A stretch of 63,506 bases of DNA from Pedobacter agri PB92 (lineage in GTDB: Bacteria > Bacteroidota > Bacteroidia > Sphingobacteriales > Sphingobacteriaceae), in contig NZ_AJLG01000005.1 in NCBI RefSeq assembly GCF_000258495.1, positions 1 to 63,506 on the forward strand, given 5' to 3'. The position numbers and the translations under genes were made by a program. The notes beneath the pieces were generated by a model. The model was given only the letters and a program-made list of their open reading frames with translations. It was not told the DNA's origin and searched no databases. This document shows positions 54,419-62,731 of the stretch, piece after piece; positions within the stretch are counted from its first letter, which is position 1; each line of letters begins with the position of its first letter.

Positions 54419-55957
54419 ATGAAAAAGATCTTCAAAATAAATTTACTTGTCGCAGGCGCATTGCTATTCATTCTGGCAGCCTGCAGTAAACAAGATCATC
54501 AGTTTGTAATCAGTACACCGAGTCCATTTATATCAAATTTGGATATTCGCAAGCTTTATAAAGGAAACGATGTTACCCTGACGAAGGAAGAGATGAGAGA
54601 AGCGACAGTCATTGCTGGTCAGGTTACTTCAGATCACACTGGCAGAAACCTGCCAGAAGGTTTGCTTTTTGTCCAAAATTCAAGAAAAGTAAGTGCAACC
54701 ATCGATTCGTTGAGGGGGATAGCCATTAATATTGGAGCTGCGGCTGCGAACTACCTTCCAGGTGATTCAGTACACATCAGAATTGAAGGCGGTGTACTCA
54801 AAAGATTAAACGGCGTACTTCAGATTACAGGTATCCCAGCTTCAAATGTTCAAAAAGTGGCTAGTGGTATCAATGTGATTATGACACCGGTATCTGCTGT
54901 CACCATGTTAGCTAAACCTGAAAATTTTGAGGGTTTATTTGGTGTCGTTTATAACTCGAACTTCGAACCAAATATTGGGGTAGAGCGTATTGAAGGTGTT
55001 AAAACTTTCAATGAAGGGTCGGGTAATATTCAGATGAATGTGAATAGTACAGCAACTTTCAAAACAGAATTCCTGCCATATTCAGCAAATGTGATGGGTT
55101 TAATTATTCCCTCGGCAACTGGCGTACCGCAAATATGGCCTCGAATCAAATCTGATTTTATGGCAACAAGTATTGTTGTAGATCCTTCGGTTCCTCTTGG
55201 TCCGAATCCTGCAATTATTACTGGTTATTTTGCAGATCCTGATGGAACAGATGCCAATTACGAATATATCCAGTTAATGGCAACGCAGGATCTGGATTTC
55301 AGACAAAAACCATTTAGTGTATTCACTACGAACAATGCCGGTGCTTCAACCCCAACGGGTGCGCCAACAGGCGGTTGGGCAACAGGCGGGTTACGTACCT
55401 ATAAATTCAATATCACCAGAGGAACTGTTGCAAAAGGTACATTTTTTTATGTAGGCGGATATAAGGTAATTGGTGGCACAAACTCAACAGATATCAGTCA
55501 GGCAAACTGGGTAGTGAGCAAGTTATATAACAATCTGCCTGGCGATGATGGGGTGGGTGATGTTACTGCAAACTTACTGGCCAACAGTGGTAATGCAGCC
55601 GGTATGGCAGTCTTTGCAACAACTAATGTTGGTTTGAATACCGTTCCATCTGATGTTGCATTTTATGCAGGAACAGGAAATGCATTTGCAAGTGGCGTAG
55701 GTTATGCCATTGTTGATAACGATTTTTACAAAAGAAACAATGGAACAAGTTTCCAGCCTTTTTACCGTCAGGGCACCAATACGGATAAGGTTGGTGCTAA
55801 TCCGGAAGCTGCCCAGTTCAGTTATTTAGGTGGTGTTTACAACGCCGCGACCAAAACCTGGACCACCAAGCGCAGCCACAAAACAGTGGCAGTTCCTAAA
55901 ACATCACCACTCGCGGTGATTCAGGAAATGACCGGTGCAACAAGGGTAATTAATTAG
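54419..55957 (+). CDS. DUF5689-domain lipoprotein
   Basis: About 512 residues from the ATG at 54419; an in-frame ATG at 54383 overlaps the susD end and would hide the signal. Lipobox ILAAC (Cys22). The N-terminal DUF5689 region reads FISNLDIRKLYKGNDVTL, then VIAGQVTSDHTGRNLPEGL. The remainder is beta-rich. DUF5689 proteins regularly follow SusC/SusD and are probably surface-exposed lipoproteins that bind the same ligand. Separated from the phosphoesterase by a terminator-like hairpin. Confidence 0.85.
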   Translation: MKKIFKINLLVAGALLFILAACSKQDHQFVISTPSPFISNLDIRKLYKGNDVTLTKEEMREATVIAGQVTSDHTGRNLPEGLLFVQNSRKVSATIDSLRGIAINIGAAAANYLPGDSVHIRIEGGVLKRLNGVLQITGIPASNVQKVASGINVIMTPVSAVTMLAKPENFEGLFGVVYNSNFEPNIGVERIEGVKTFNEGSGNIQMNVNSTATFKTEFLPYSANVMGLIIPSATGVPQIWPRIKSDFMATSIVVDPSVPLGPNPAIITGYFADPDGTDANYEYIQLMATQDLDFRQKPFSVFTTNNAGASTPTGAPTGGWATGGLRTYKFNITRGTVAKGTFFYVGGYKVIGGTNSTDISQANWVVSKLYNNLPGDDGVGDVTANLLANSGNAAGMAVFATTNVGLNTVPSDVAFYAGTGNAFASGVGYAIVDNDFYKRNNGTSFQPFYRQGTNTDKVGANPEAAQFSYLGGVYNAATKTWTTKRSHKTVAVPKTSPLAVIQEMTGATRVIN

Positions 55958-55967
55958 AAGCTTTTAG

Positions 55968-55993
55968 CTGCTCCAATCGGGGCAGTTTTTTTT
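55968..55993 (+). terminator. Terminator after the DUF5689 gene
   Basis: CTGCTCC (55968-55974) pairs with GGGGCAG (55979-55985) with one G-T pair and a 4-base AATC loop, followed by eight T. It lies 10 bases after the stop, so the phosphoesterase gene may have reduced or separate transcription. Confidence 0.75.
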
Positions 55994-56035
55994 GAATTGA
56001 ATCTCAGATTCTAACAATTTCAATAACAGTTTACA

Positions 56036-57307
56036 ATGAAAAATATAATTTTACTTGGAACGGGTATGATCTTCTCGTTGAGTGTTTTTGCACAGCAAAA
56101 AGTAACAGGTTTTGTGTATATTGATGCAAATAAAAACGGAAAGCATGATCGATCAGAAAAAGGATTATCCAGAATTTCTGTAACGAATGGCATTCAAGTG
56201 GTACAAACCGATGAGAAGGGTAGGTATGAACTCCCTATCGGCAATGATCAGATCATTTCCCTCATCAAACCCACAGGCTACAAAGTGCCGGTAAATGATG
56301 ACCAATTACCTCAATTTTTTTATAATCACAAACCGAATGGTTCACCAGTTTTGAAGTACAAAGGGGTTTCACCAACAGGAGGGTTGCCTAAATCGGCCGA
56401 CTTTCCGCTCACTGCTGCTCAAGAAAATCCAGATTTTACGGCATTGATCTTTGGTGATCCACAGGCGTACAATTTAACAGAGATTGATTATTTTGCAAAA
56501 GGCGTAGTTGCTGAAGTGGAAAATATAAAGAATGTTCAGTTCGGATTAAGTATGGGCGATCTGGTTGGAAACGATCCCTCATTATTCACGCCCTATATCA
56601 AGGCCGTAAAGAAAATTGGTATTCCGTGGTATAACCTCATGGGTAATCATGATATCAATTTTGATGTTAAGGAAGACCGATATTCAGATGAATCTTATGA
56701 GGCACACTTTGGGCCTGCGGATTACGCTTTCAATTATGCAGATGTTCATTTCATTGTGCTCGATGACATTATTTATCCAGATCCAAGGGGTGGTAAATCT
56801 TACTGGGGTGGCCTAAGGAAAGATCAATTGGAATTTGTAAAAAATGACTTAAAATTTGTGCCCAAAGATAAACTCATTGTGATTGCCTTCCATATCCCTA
56901 TTGGTTTTGCCGGCGAAAATGAAGCTTTCAGGGAGGCTGACAGAATTGAGCTTTTTAATTTATTGAGTAACTTCCCGAATACTTTATCCATGTCGGCACA
57001 TACCCACAATCAAAAGCAAATGTTTTTTACTCAAAAGGATGGTTGGAAGCAACCCAAAGCCCATCATCATTACAATGTGGGTACTACTTCGGGCAACTGG
57101 TATTCAGGAGAACTCAATGAAATTGGCGTGCCGGTATCCACGATGAGCGATGGTACGCCAAAAGGATATGCCTTTATCAATTTCAAAGGAAATCAATACA
57201 ATGTTGATTATAAGGTTGCGGGCAAAGAAAAGAGTTATCAGATTGATATTTATGCGCCTAAAGTGCTGGAAAAAGACAAAAAAAACTTCAGCAGGGATTT
57301 ATGCTAA
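56036..57307 (+). CDS. Calcineurin-like metallophosphoesterase, N-terminal and catalytic parts (frameshifted)
   Basis: 423 residues as read. Signal peptide (1-20), a SdrD-like/MetallophosN segment (TGFVYIDANKNGKHDRSEKG, followed by DEKGRYELP), then the metallophosphatase core: Asp141 (FGDPQ), GDLVGND (174-180), GNHD (203-206), later AFHIPIG and SAHTHNQ histidines. The frame breaks after KKNFSRDLC in a run of eight A (57278-57285); seven would continue KKTSAGIYANFFMG. These three-domain secreted enzymes hydrolyse phosphodiesters or monoesters. Confidence 0.9.
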   Translation: MKNIILLGTGMIFSLSVFAQQKVTGFVYIDANKNGKHDRSEKGLSRISVTNGIQVVQTDEKGRYELPIGNDQIISLIKPTGYKVPVNDDQLPQFFYNHKPNGSPVLKYKGVSPTGGLPKSADFPLTAAQENPDFTALIFGDPQAYNLTEIDYFAKGVVAEVENIKNVQFGLSMGDLVGNDPSLFTPYIKAVKKIGIPWYNLMGNHDINFDVKEDRYSDESYEAHFGPADYAFNYADVHFIVLDDIIYPDPRGGKSYWGGLRKDQLEFVKNDLKFVPKDKLIVIAFHIPIGFAGENEAFREADRIELFNLLSNFPNTLSMSAHTHNQKQMFFTQKDGWKQPKAHHHYNVGTTSGNWYSGELNEIGVPVSTMSDGTPKGYAFINFKGNQYNVDYKVAGKEKSYQIDIYAPKVLEKDKKNFSRDLC

Positions 57308-57608
57308 CTTTTTTATGGGTAGTGAAAAAGATGAGGTGCTTTTTAGAATAGACAATGGTAAATGGAAGAAAATGACTTATGTTTTAGAACAAGATCCAAA
57401 TTTTCTTTCTACGTTGCATAAATGGGATAATACCGAAACATTACTTACCGGAAGAAGACCAAGTATGGCAGCAGAATGCAAACATCTTTGGAAAGCTGCT
57501 ATCCCTATGAATCTAACCGCAGGAGAGCACCTTATTGAAGTAAAGGCAACCAACATGTATGGGAAGGTTTTCAGTCAGAGTAAAAAATATAAAATTTTGG
57601 AAAACTAG
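57285..57608 (+). CDS. Metallophosphoesterase C-terminal domain fragment
   Basis: The frame that restores the phosphoesterase C-terminus (MetallophosC-type domain): ANFFMGSEKDEVLFRIDNGK, KWDNTETLLTGRRPSMAAEC, ending KIEVKATNMYGK-like sequence and KYKILEN. The repaired protein is about 523 residues. It has no start of its own and is separated only by the A8 run. Confidence 0.85.
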   Translation, partial: TSAGIYANFFMGSEKDEVLFRIDNGKWKKMTYVLEQDPNFLSTLHKWDNTETLLTGRRPSMAAECKHLWKAAIPMNLTAGEHLIEVKATNMYGKVFSQSKKYKILEN

Positions 57609-58058
57609 GATAGCTTAATTGATGGTGGGGATAGATGATTTTTTAACATGCCATTAAACTTCACTTTACAATCGTTGCCTATATTTGTTAAGTATATATC
57701 CGGTTATATACTTTCGTTTTATTAATAGTGGCTGCAATGGACTTTGTAGCCACTTATCATTTATATACCTTTTCCAGGTAATTAAGGCTTATCATTTAAT
57801 CTTATTCCTGTATAAAGAGAGAAATCAACTTTATTTTGCGCCAATAGCGTTGAGGCATTTGATCATGATTTCTGGAATGTTTACAGGGAGAAAATGCCCG
57901 AAGAAAGTTTTTAGTTTGAAAATGATATCCCAGTCTCGAGTTTTTCCCATTGGCGAAGAAGCGTTAAGATCGCTTAGAATTTACGGAAATATGTCTATAC
58001 ATTTTCATTTTTATCATATTGTGGATGATGTGCTTTACTGAGGCCTTATCTTTCGCCT
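57609..58058. other. Interval without a supported gene
   Basis: About 450 bases. One open stretch on the plus strand (57685-58041) has a hydrophobic, Ile/Leu/Phe-rich translation without recognisable domain and looks spurious. Nothing else seen. Confidence 0.35.
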
Positions 58059-58628
58059 ATGAAAGCGCTTATCGATTTAATTTTACAATTTGGGGTTTTA
58101 AATAAACAGCAAACTGATTTTATTTTAAGCAAGGCCAAAACACTTGACATGAAGAAAGATGAATATTTTTCGGAAGCGGGGAAAGTTCCCAGACACGTAG
58201 GTTTTGTTCTGGAAGGTGTATTTCGCTTTTGTTATTACAATAATAAGGGTGATGAGGTCACCAACTATTTTGTTGATGAAGGTAATTTTGTGGTTGACAA
58301 CGAAAAATTCGAATCTCAAATTGTTGCCTCTGAATACATACAGGCCGTTACGGACTGTAAAATTCTGGCTTTTTCAAAAAAGGACTGGGATGATATTTCC
58401 AATACGATTGTAGGTTTTGAAATGATTAAATCCAATGTTGTAAAAAAATGTTTAACCTTGGCAATGGAAAGAAGAAGCCCACTGGTTTCTGAAGATGCCA
58501 GTACCCGATATTTGTCATTCATTCAAAATTTTCCTTCTCTCGTCAATCGTATTCCCCTTTCTTTTGTGGCATCCTATCTCGGTATCACGCAGCAATCGTT
58601 GAGTAGAATACGCAGAAATATCCGATAG
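58059..58628 (+). CDS. Crp/Fnr-family transcription regulator
   Basis: 189 residues: a cyclic-nucleotide-binding type domain (residues ~20-115; GKVPRHVGFVLEGVFRF, NKGDEVTNYFVDEGNFV) and a C-terminal helix-turn-helix (IPLSFVASYLGITQQSLSRI, then RRN). It lacks Fe-S cysteines of Fnr, so it belongs to the small Bacteroidota Crp-like regulators. It is 78 bases upstream of the SDR gene on the same strand, whose expression it likely controls. Confidence 0.85.
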   Translation: MKALIDLILQFGVLNKQQTDFILSKAKTLDMKKDEYFSEAGKVPRHVGFVLEGVFRFCYYNNKGDEVTNYFVDEGNFVVDNEKFESQIVASEYIQAVTDCKILAFSKKDWDDISNTIVGFEMIKSNVVKKCLTLAMERRSPLVSEDASTRYLSFIQNFPSLVNRIPLSFVASYLGITQQSLSRIRRNIR

Positions 58629-58706
58629 TTCCGCTTTTTACCAAATGGTAAATGTTTTTTTGTTTCTGATGCCAATTTTTGTCTTATTCATTATAAAAAA
58701 AGGAAG

Positions 58707-59570
58707 ATGAACAAAAAAATTGTAATAATAACAGGAACGAATAGTGGTTTCGGTTGGTTAGCGGCACATAGCATCGCTGCTTTGGGGCATCAGGTATATG
58801 CAACCATGCGGGATACCAAAGGCAAGAATGTAGAAAAGGCAGAAGCGCTGTCGGCTTTAGAAAATGTACATGTTTTAGATGTTACGCTAACGGATGATGA
58901 AAGCGTGAAAGAAGCAGTTGATCAGGTGTATCAAAAGGAGGGACGAGTTGATGTTTTGGTTAACAATGCCGGTGTTTCCATAAACGGATTCACCGAAAGT
59001 CTTACCACAGCGGATGCACAGGCAATGTTTGATGTGAACTTTTTTGCGCCATGGAGATTGATCAAGCAGGTCTTGCCATTGATGCGCAAGCAGTCGGAGG
59101 GTCAAATTATCAATATCACCAGTGGTTTCGGACGGGTTTCCTTTCCCTTTGCCGCAATGTATGGTGCTTCCAAGTTCGCGCTGGAGGGATTAAGTGAGGG
59201 ATTACATTATGAGTTAAAATCTTTGGGTATAGATGTGGCGATTGTTGAGCCGGGAGCTTTTCCGACCGAGATGGCACAAAAGAATAACCCAGGGGCTGAT
59301 GTTTTTGTTTCAGAAGGTTATAAGGCTATTGCCGATGTTCCTGGTAAAATGGTCGCTGCAATTGGTGAATTGATGCATGCTAAAAAACCTAATCCGCAGG
59401 ATGTAGCAGACGCTATCGTTAAATTGATTGGTCTGGAAAAAGGCAAAAGACCATTGAGAACGGTTGTAGATCCGATAACCGGAGAATTCATCCATGCAGC
59501 AAATCTCGCAGTCGAGGTTCAGTATGCAAAGGGGTTAAGCATGTTTGGCATGGGCGAATTGTTGGATTAA
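58707..59570 (+). CDS. Short-chain dehydrogenase/reductase
   Basis: 287 residues. TGTNSGFG cofactor loop, NNAGVS, catalytic serine in NITSGFGRVSF and YGASK as YxxxK; VEPGAFPTEM is the P[AG]-gated region near the cofactor. Typical of aldehyde/ketone reductases induced in response to electrophiles. It follows a Crp-type regulator gene and ends at a strong terminator. Intact. Confidence 0.9.
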   Translation: MNKKIVIITGTNSGFGWLAAHSIAALGHQVYATMRDTKGKNVEKAEALSALENVHVLDVTLTDDESVKEAVDQVYQKEGRVDVLVNNAGVSINGFTESLTTADAQAMFDVNFFAPWRLIKQVLPLMRKQSEGQIINITSGFGRVSFPFAAMYGASKFALEGLSEGLHYELKSLGIDVAIVEPGAFPTEMAQKNNPGADVFVSEGYKAIADVPGKMVAAIGELMHAKKPNPQDVADAIVKLIGLEKGKRPLRTVVDPITGEFIHAANLAVEVQYAKGLSMFGMGELLD

Positions 59571-59602
59571 ATACGACACGCAAAAACATTTATTTTATGT
59601 AT

Positions 59603-59646
59603 AACACAAAGGCTGATGGACTAAAATAATCAGCCTTTGTGTTTTA
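59603..59646. terminator. Bidirectional terminator between the SDR and the phosphodiesterase gene
   Basis: Perfect 15-base arms AACACAAAGGCTGAT (59603-59617) and ATCAGCCTTTGTGTT (59629-59643) with an 11-base loop. TTT follows on the plus strand, and AA...TTAT-type A/T run on the other side allows use in both directions. Both neighbouring genes end at it. Confidence 0.85.
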
Positions 59647-59655
59647 TGAATTCTT

Positions 59656-60640
59656 TTACTTTTTTTGATAGCTGCCCATTAATCTGATTAATAAGTCGGG
59701 ACTGTTTGTGATTATTCCATCAACTCCGAGCTTTGCCAAGGCAATCATATCTTCCTCTTTATCAACTGTCCACGGGAGGATCAACATATTTTTCTCATGA
59801 ACTTTTTTAACCATATCCATATCCACTCCACTATAGTATGGACTGTAGATATTGGGAATGAATCCTAGATTTTTGAGGTCCTCTTCGAGACCGCTTTTTT
59901 TTAGAATTCAGCTGCTTGAAATATTCCTCTACTTCCTTGGCCGATAAACCATATTTCTGAAGCTGATCTTTGGTAAGGTTCATTTTGCCCTGAACTAGTA
60001 GTGATAGTTTGACATTTGGTTCACCCTGGTGCAGGATTTTGAGTGTTCTCACATCGAAAGACTGAACGGTCAATCGCGGTTTTATTTGCTTTGAATTGAT
60101 AACATCCATTAATGCTTTGACAAAAATCTCTGGCGTGGGATTGTATTTCCCATCCCCGGCAGGTGAACACTTGGTTTCTATGTTGTAATACACCTGTTTA
60201 AGATTGTTTTCTTTTACATAATTTTCTACACTGTCTATCAGATCGCCCAAGAGTGGCTTATATGTTTTTATTTGCTTTTGCGCAGGGAACATCGGGTGAG
60301 CTTTTAACCCTGAGTGGTACGTGCGAATGCTGTCGTAAGTCATCTTATATAGGCTCAATTCTTTCTGCTCATCTTTGTGTACTTCAGTGCCATCCGGTTT
60401 ACTCATAAATGCAGCTGACATGTACCCATCATGAGAAACTACAACTTTGCCATCTGCAGATATCACTACATCCAGCTCTAAAGTTTTTGCGCCCAGTTTT
60501 ACGGCATTTAACATTGCAAGAATGGTGTTTTCGGGTAATAATGCCATACCCCCGCGATGGGCCTGAACATCCAGTTTTTGCTGAGAAAAGCCAGTTGCTG
60601 ATAATAACAGTAAGCTAATGATTGTTAATTTTCTTTTCAT
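59656..60640 (-). CDS. Glycerophosphodiester phosphodiesterase, secreted (frameshifted)
   Basis: Signal peptide 1-19, then the GDPD barrel: His28-Arg29 (QAHRGG), Glu37-Asn38 (PENT), Glu55 and Asp57 (LELDVV), and His70 (VSHDGYM), the full catalytic set. The uninterrupted frame ends at 59831 with an artificial tail KKKRSRRGPQ. The run of eight T at 59895-59902 (A8 in the coding strand) has one base too many; with seven it continues KKSGLEEDLKNLGFIPNIYS and ends ITNSPDLLIRLMGSYQKK at 59656-59658 (~327 residues). It cleaves glycerophosphodiesters to glycerol-3-phosphate outside the cytoplasm. Confidence 0.88.
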
Positions 60641-61377
60641 AAATAACGGTCAATATTTTAAGTGCAAAACTACCTTATCACCATACTAAACTTATTATGA
60701 CAATATTAATTTTAAGCTAATATTCATTCCGCTGAAGAAGATGTTCAAGATCGGTTTAAAGCTTTTGAATGTTCAGGTCCATGCCGGACAGTATCTTGAA
60801 CGAATTGTTATGAGTTTCTTTTGAGGGGCAGAGACTTAACAATATGATGTGTTTAAAGTACGTACCGTATTTTGTTTAAATCTAATTTTTCCTGAATCAA
60901 CAGAAACTCATCCCGTTAATCAAATTAAATGTTAGTATTTGATAATGGGTTGGTAACTAAACAAATTTATGATCAATGTTGCAAAAGTATGTTATTTACT
61001 CTCATGTATCAATTCTTAATTAATTGTGGTACTTTGAAGGTAGAACGTTGATCGGCAATATTACTTATGTTTTCTTGATGTATAAAACTGCGTTTCAAAT
61101 TCATCATATTTTGTTTACGCGATTTTTTAAGTCACTGAAGTAGGGGGTGTATCCCGTTGGTAGATGCTTTATTATTAAGCAGACCTTTTACAAATATCAT
61201 TACCGGATATTAACAACATCGGCATTTCGTAAATATACTTGTAGTTCCACATCCTTAATGTCTGCCACTTCTGCGAACGAGGTTACTAACCATGCTTTCA
61301 TTCACATCATCAGGAAATAGGGAAATGAACCAGGCGATTCTGGGTACGCTTTTGCTACGGGTAGCTTTGATAGGCCA
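60641..61377. other. Gene-poor interval with coding-like scraps
   Basis: About 740 bases. The part from 61200 to 61377, read on the minus strand, holds short protein-like pieces that switch frame (VPRIAWFISLFPDDVNESMV and EVADIKDVELQVYLRNADVV), as if a small gene had lost or gained single bases. No start, family or full-length reading could be established. The rest is AT-rich with nothing recognised. Confidence 0.3.
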
Positions 61378-61595
61378 TCAAGTTCTATACTTACCGGTTT
61401 GCGACGGGGCACTATCTAAAATTTGACTTAATGTACTGGAGAATTTTTCCCGGTTTGATGTACCTGCAGCTTTCGCACATTCCTTATGTTTTTCGTGCTC
61501 ACATTTGCTTGCTGATCCGCATAACTCACTTCATTTGGATCGTTCAAATCTACTTTAGCATCGTCACGACCGTCTTGTTTGCTTTTATCATCCAT
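61378..61595 (-). CDS. Small DUF3606-like protein (one base missing)
   Basis: About 72 residues if repaired. The start MDDKSKQDGRDDAKVDLNDP, followed by NEVSYADQQA, is typical of DUF3606-like small proteins. As read the frame continues to an artificial C-terminus. Adding one A where the plus strand has TT at 61484-61485 gives VSTKNIKECAKAAGTSNREK then a leucine-rich helix and stop at 61378-61380. Function unknown; a second DUF3606-type protein is found at 6303. Confidence 0.55.
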
Positions 61596-62004
61596 AGTGC
61601 TAAAACATGTAGGTACTGGTGTCATGGTCAGCGTCAATCATGAAATGCAGTTCCAAAAAGCCATTGTCGCTGAATCGATAAGCACTCCTCCGCCCTATAA
61701 AAATTGATGTCCTTACGAAAGGCAAATAACAGTTAATAAGTATTTACAAAAATTGAGTTTTTTTGTTGAGCAGTCCATCTTGCTTTCGGATTTCTTCGAA
61801 GATAATCACAGTCAGCATTGAAGAATGGCCTGGGAATTATTTGTGCCCTCTTTCGTCGATTGTAACTCGGTATGTCTGTATGATATTGGGGTATCTGATA
61901 GTGATTAGATGTTTATACCAGCAAAGGCTGCAGCAAATTCTTAGTTCAGTAAATTATGTTGTCAAGTTAGAAGCTAATTTGCATGTAATCCTCACAAGTG
62001 TAAC
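61596..62004. other. Interval without a supported gene
   Basis: About 410 bases downstream of the two-component genes. No convincing open frame, RNA or hairpin; the response regulator ends at 62005. Confidence 0.35.
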
Positions 62005-62709
62005 TCACTTAACCTTCAGAATATAGCCCAATCCGTAAATATTTTCTATGCTCACCTGAGCGGAGGCTTTGAATAGTCGCCTTAGCCTGGAGATGAACAC
62101 TTCCAGGCTTTTGCCGTTAAAATAATCATCATTTCCCCATAATTTAACCAAAAGATCTTTTTTCTTAACAACCTGATTGATATTGGCAGATAGATGATCA
62201 AGCACCTCGGCTTCACGCACTGTTAAAGATATTTCTTCCCCATGTGGTAAAAGTATAAATAGTTGATCTTTTTGGTAGGTGATGTCGCCAAAATTAACAC
62301 TACTTACTACCGGTGTTTTAGGAATTATGGGAATATTGGCAAATTTCTTTACAATGTTCCCGATGCGAAGGACCAGTTCTTCAATCTCAAATGGCTTAGA
62401 AATATAATCAATAGCACCAATTTTCAATCCCCGCAACCGGTCATGCTTTTCATTGTGCGCTGTTAAAAAGAAAAAAGCCTGGTTGGGATTTAGTTTTACA
62501 ATTTCTGTACTCAAATCAAAACCATTCCTATCAGGGAGTTGAATATCGATGATCATCAGTTTATTATCAAGTGGATGCTGTCTGTAATACGTTAATGTAT
62601 CGGCTGCTGATTGAAACCAGCGCACGCTAAATCCCCTCAGTTTCAAATATTCTGAAATAACGTTTCCTAAGTCTGTTTCATCTTCAATGATGATAATATC
62701 GTATCTCAT
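62005..62709 (-). CDS. OmpR-family response regulator (RprY-like)
   Basis: 234 residues: receiver with acidic pocket Glu9-Asp10, phospho-acceptor Asp55 (MIIDIQLPD) and Lys near 104 (YISKPFE), then an OmpR/PhoB winged helix (LTVREAEVLDHLSANINQVV, VFISRLRRLF, YGLGYILKVK). It is encoded 22 bases after the kinase on the same strand. Resembles RprY-type regulators of Bacteroidota; regulon unknown. Confidence 0.92.
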   Translation of the reverse strand: MRYDIIIIEDETDLGNVISEYLKLRGFSVRWFQSAADTLTYYRQHPLDNKLMIIDIQLPDRNGFDLSTEIVKLNPNQAFFFLTAHNEKHDRLRGLKIGAIDYISKPFEIEELVLRIGNIVKKFANIPIIPKTPVVSSVNFGDITYQKDQLFILLPHGEEISLTVREAEVLDHLSANINQVVKKKDLLVKLWGNDDYFNGKSLEVFISRLRRLFKASAQVSIENIYGLGYILKVK

Positions 62710-62731
62710 GCTGTTTCATTTTGTAGTGAAG

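Noticed and set aside
57685..58041. 118-residue hydrophobic open frame
   Set aside because: Biased Ile/Leu/Phe/Tyr composition, no domain, no signal peptide pattern; more likely non-coding.
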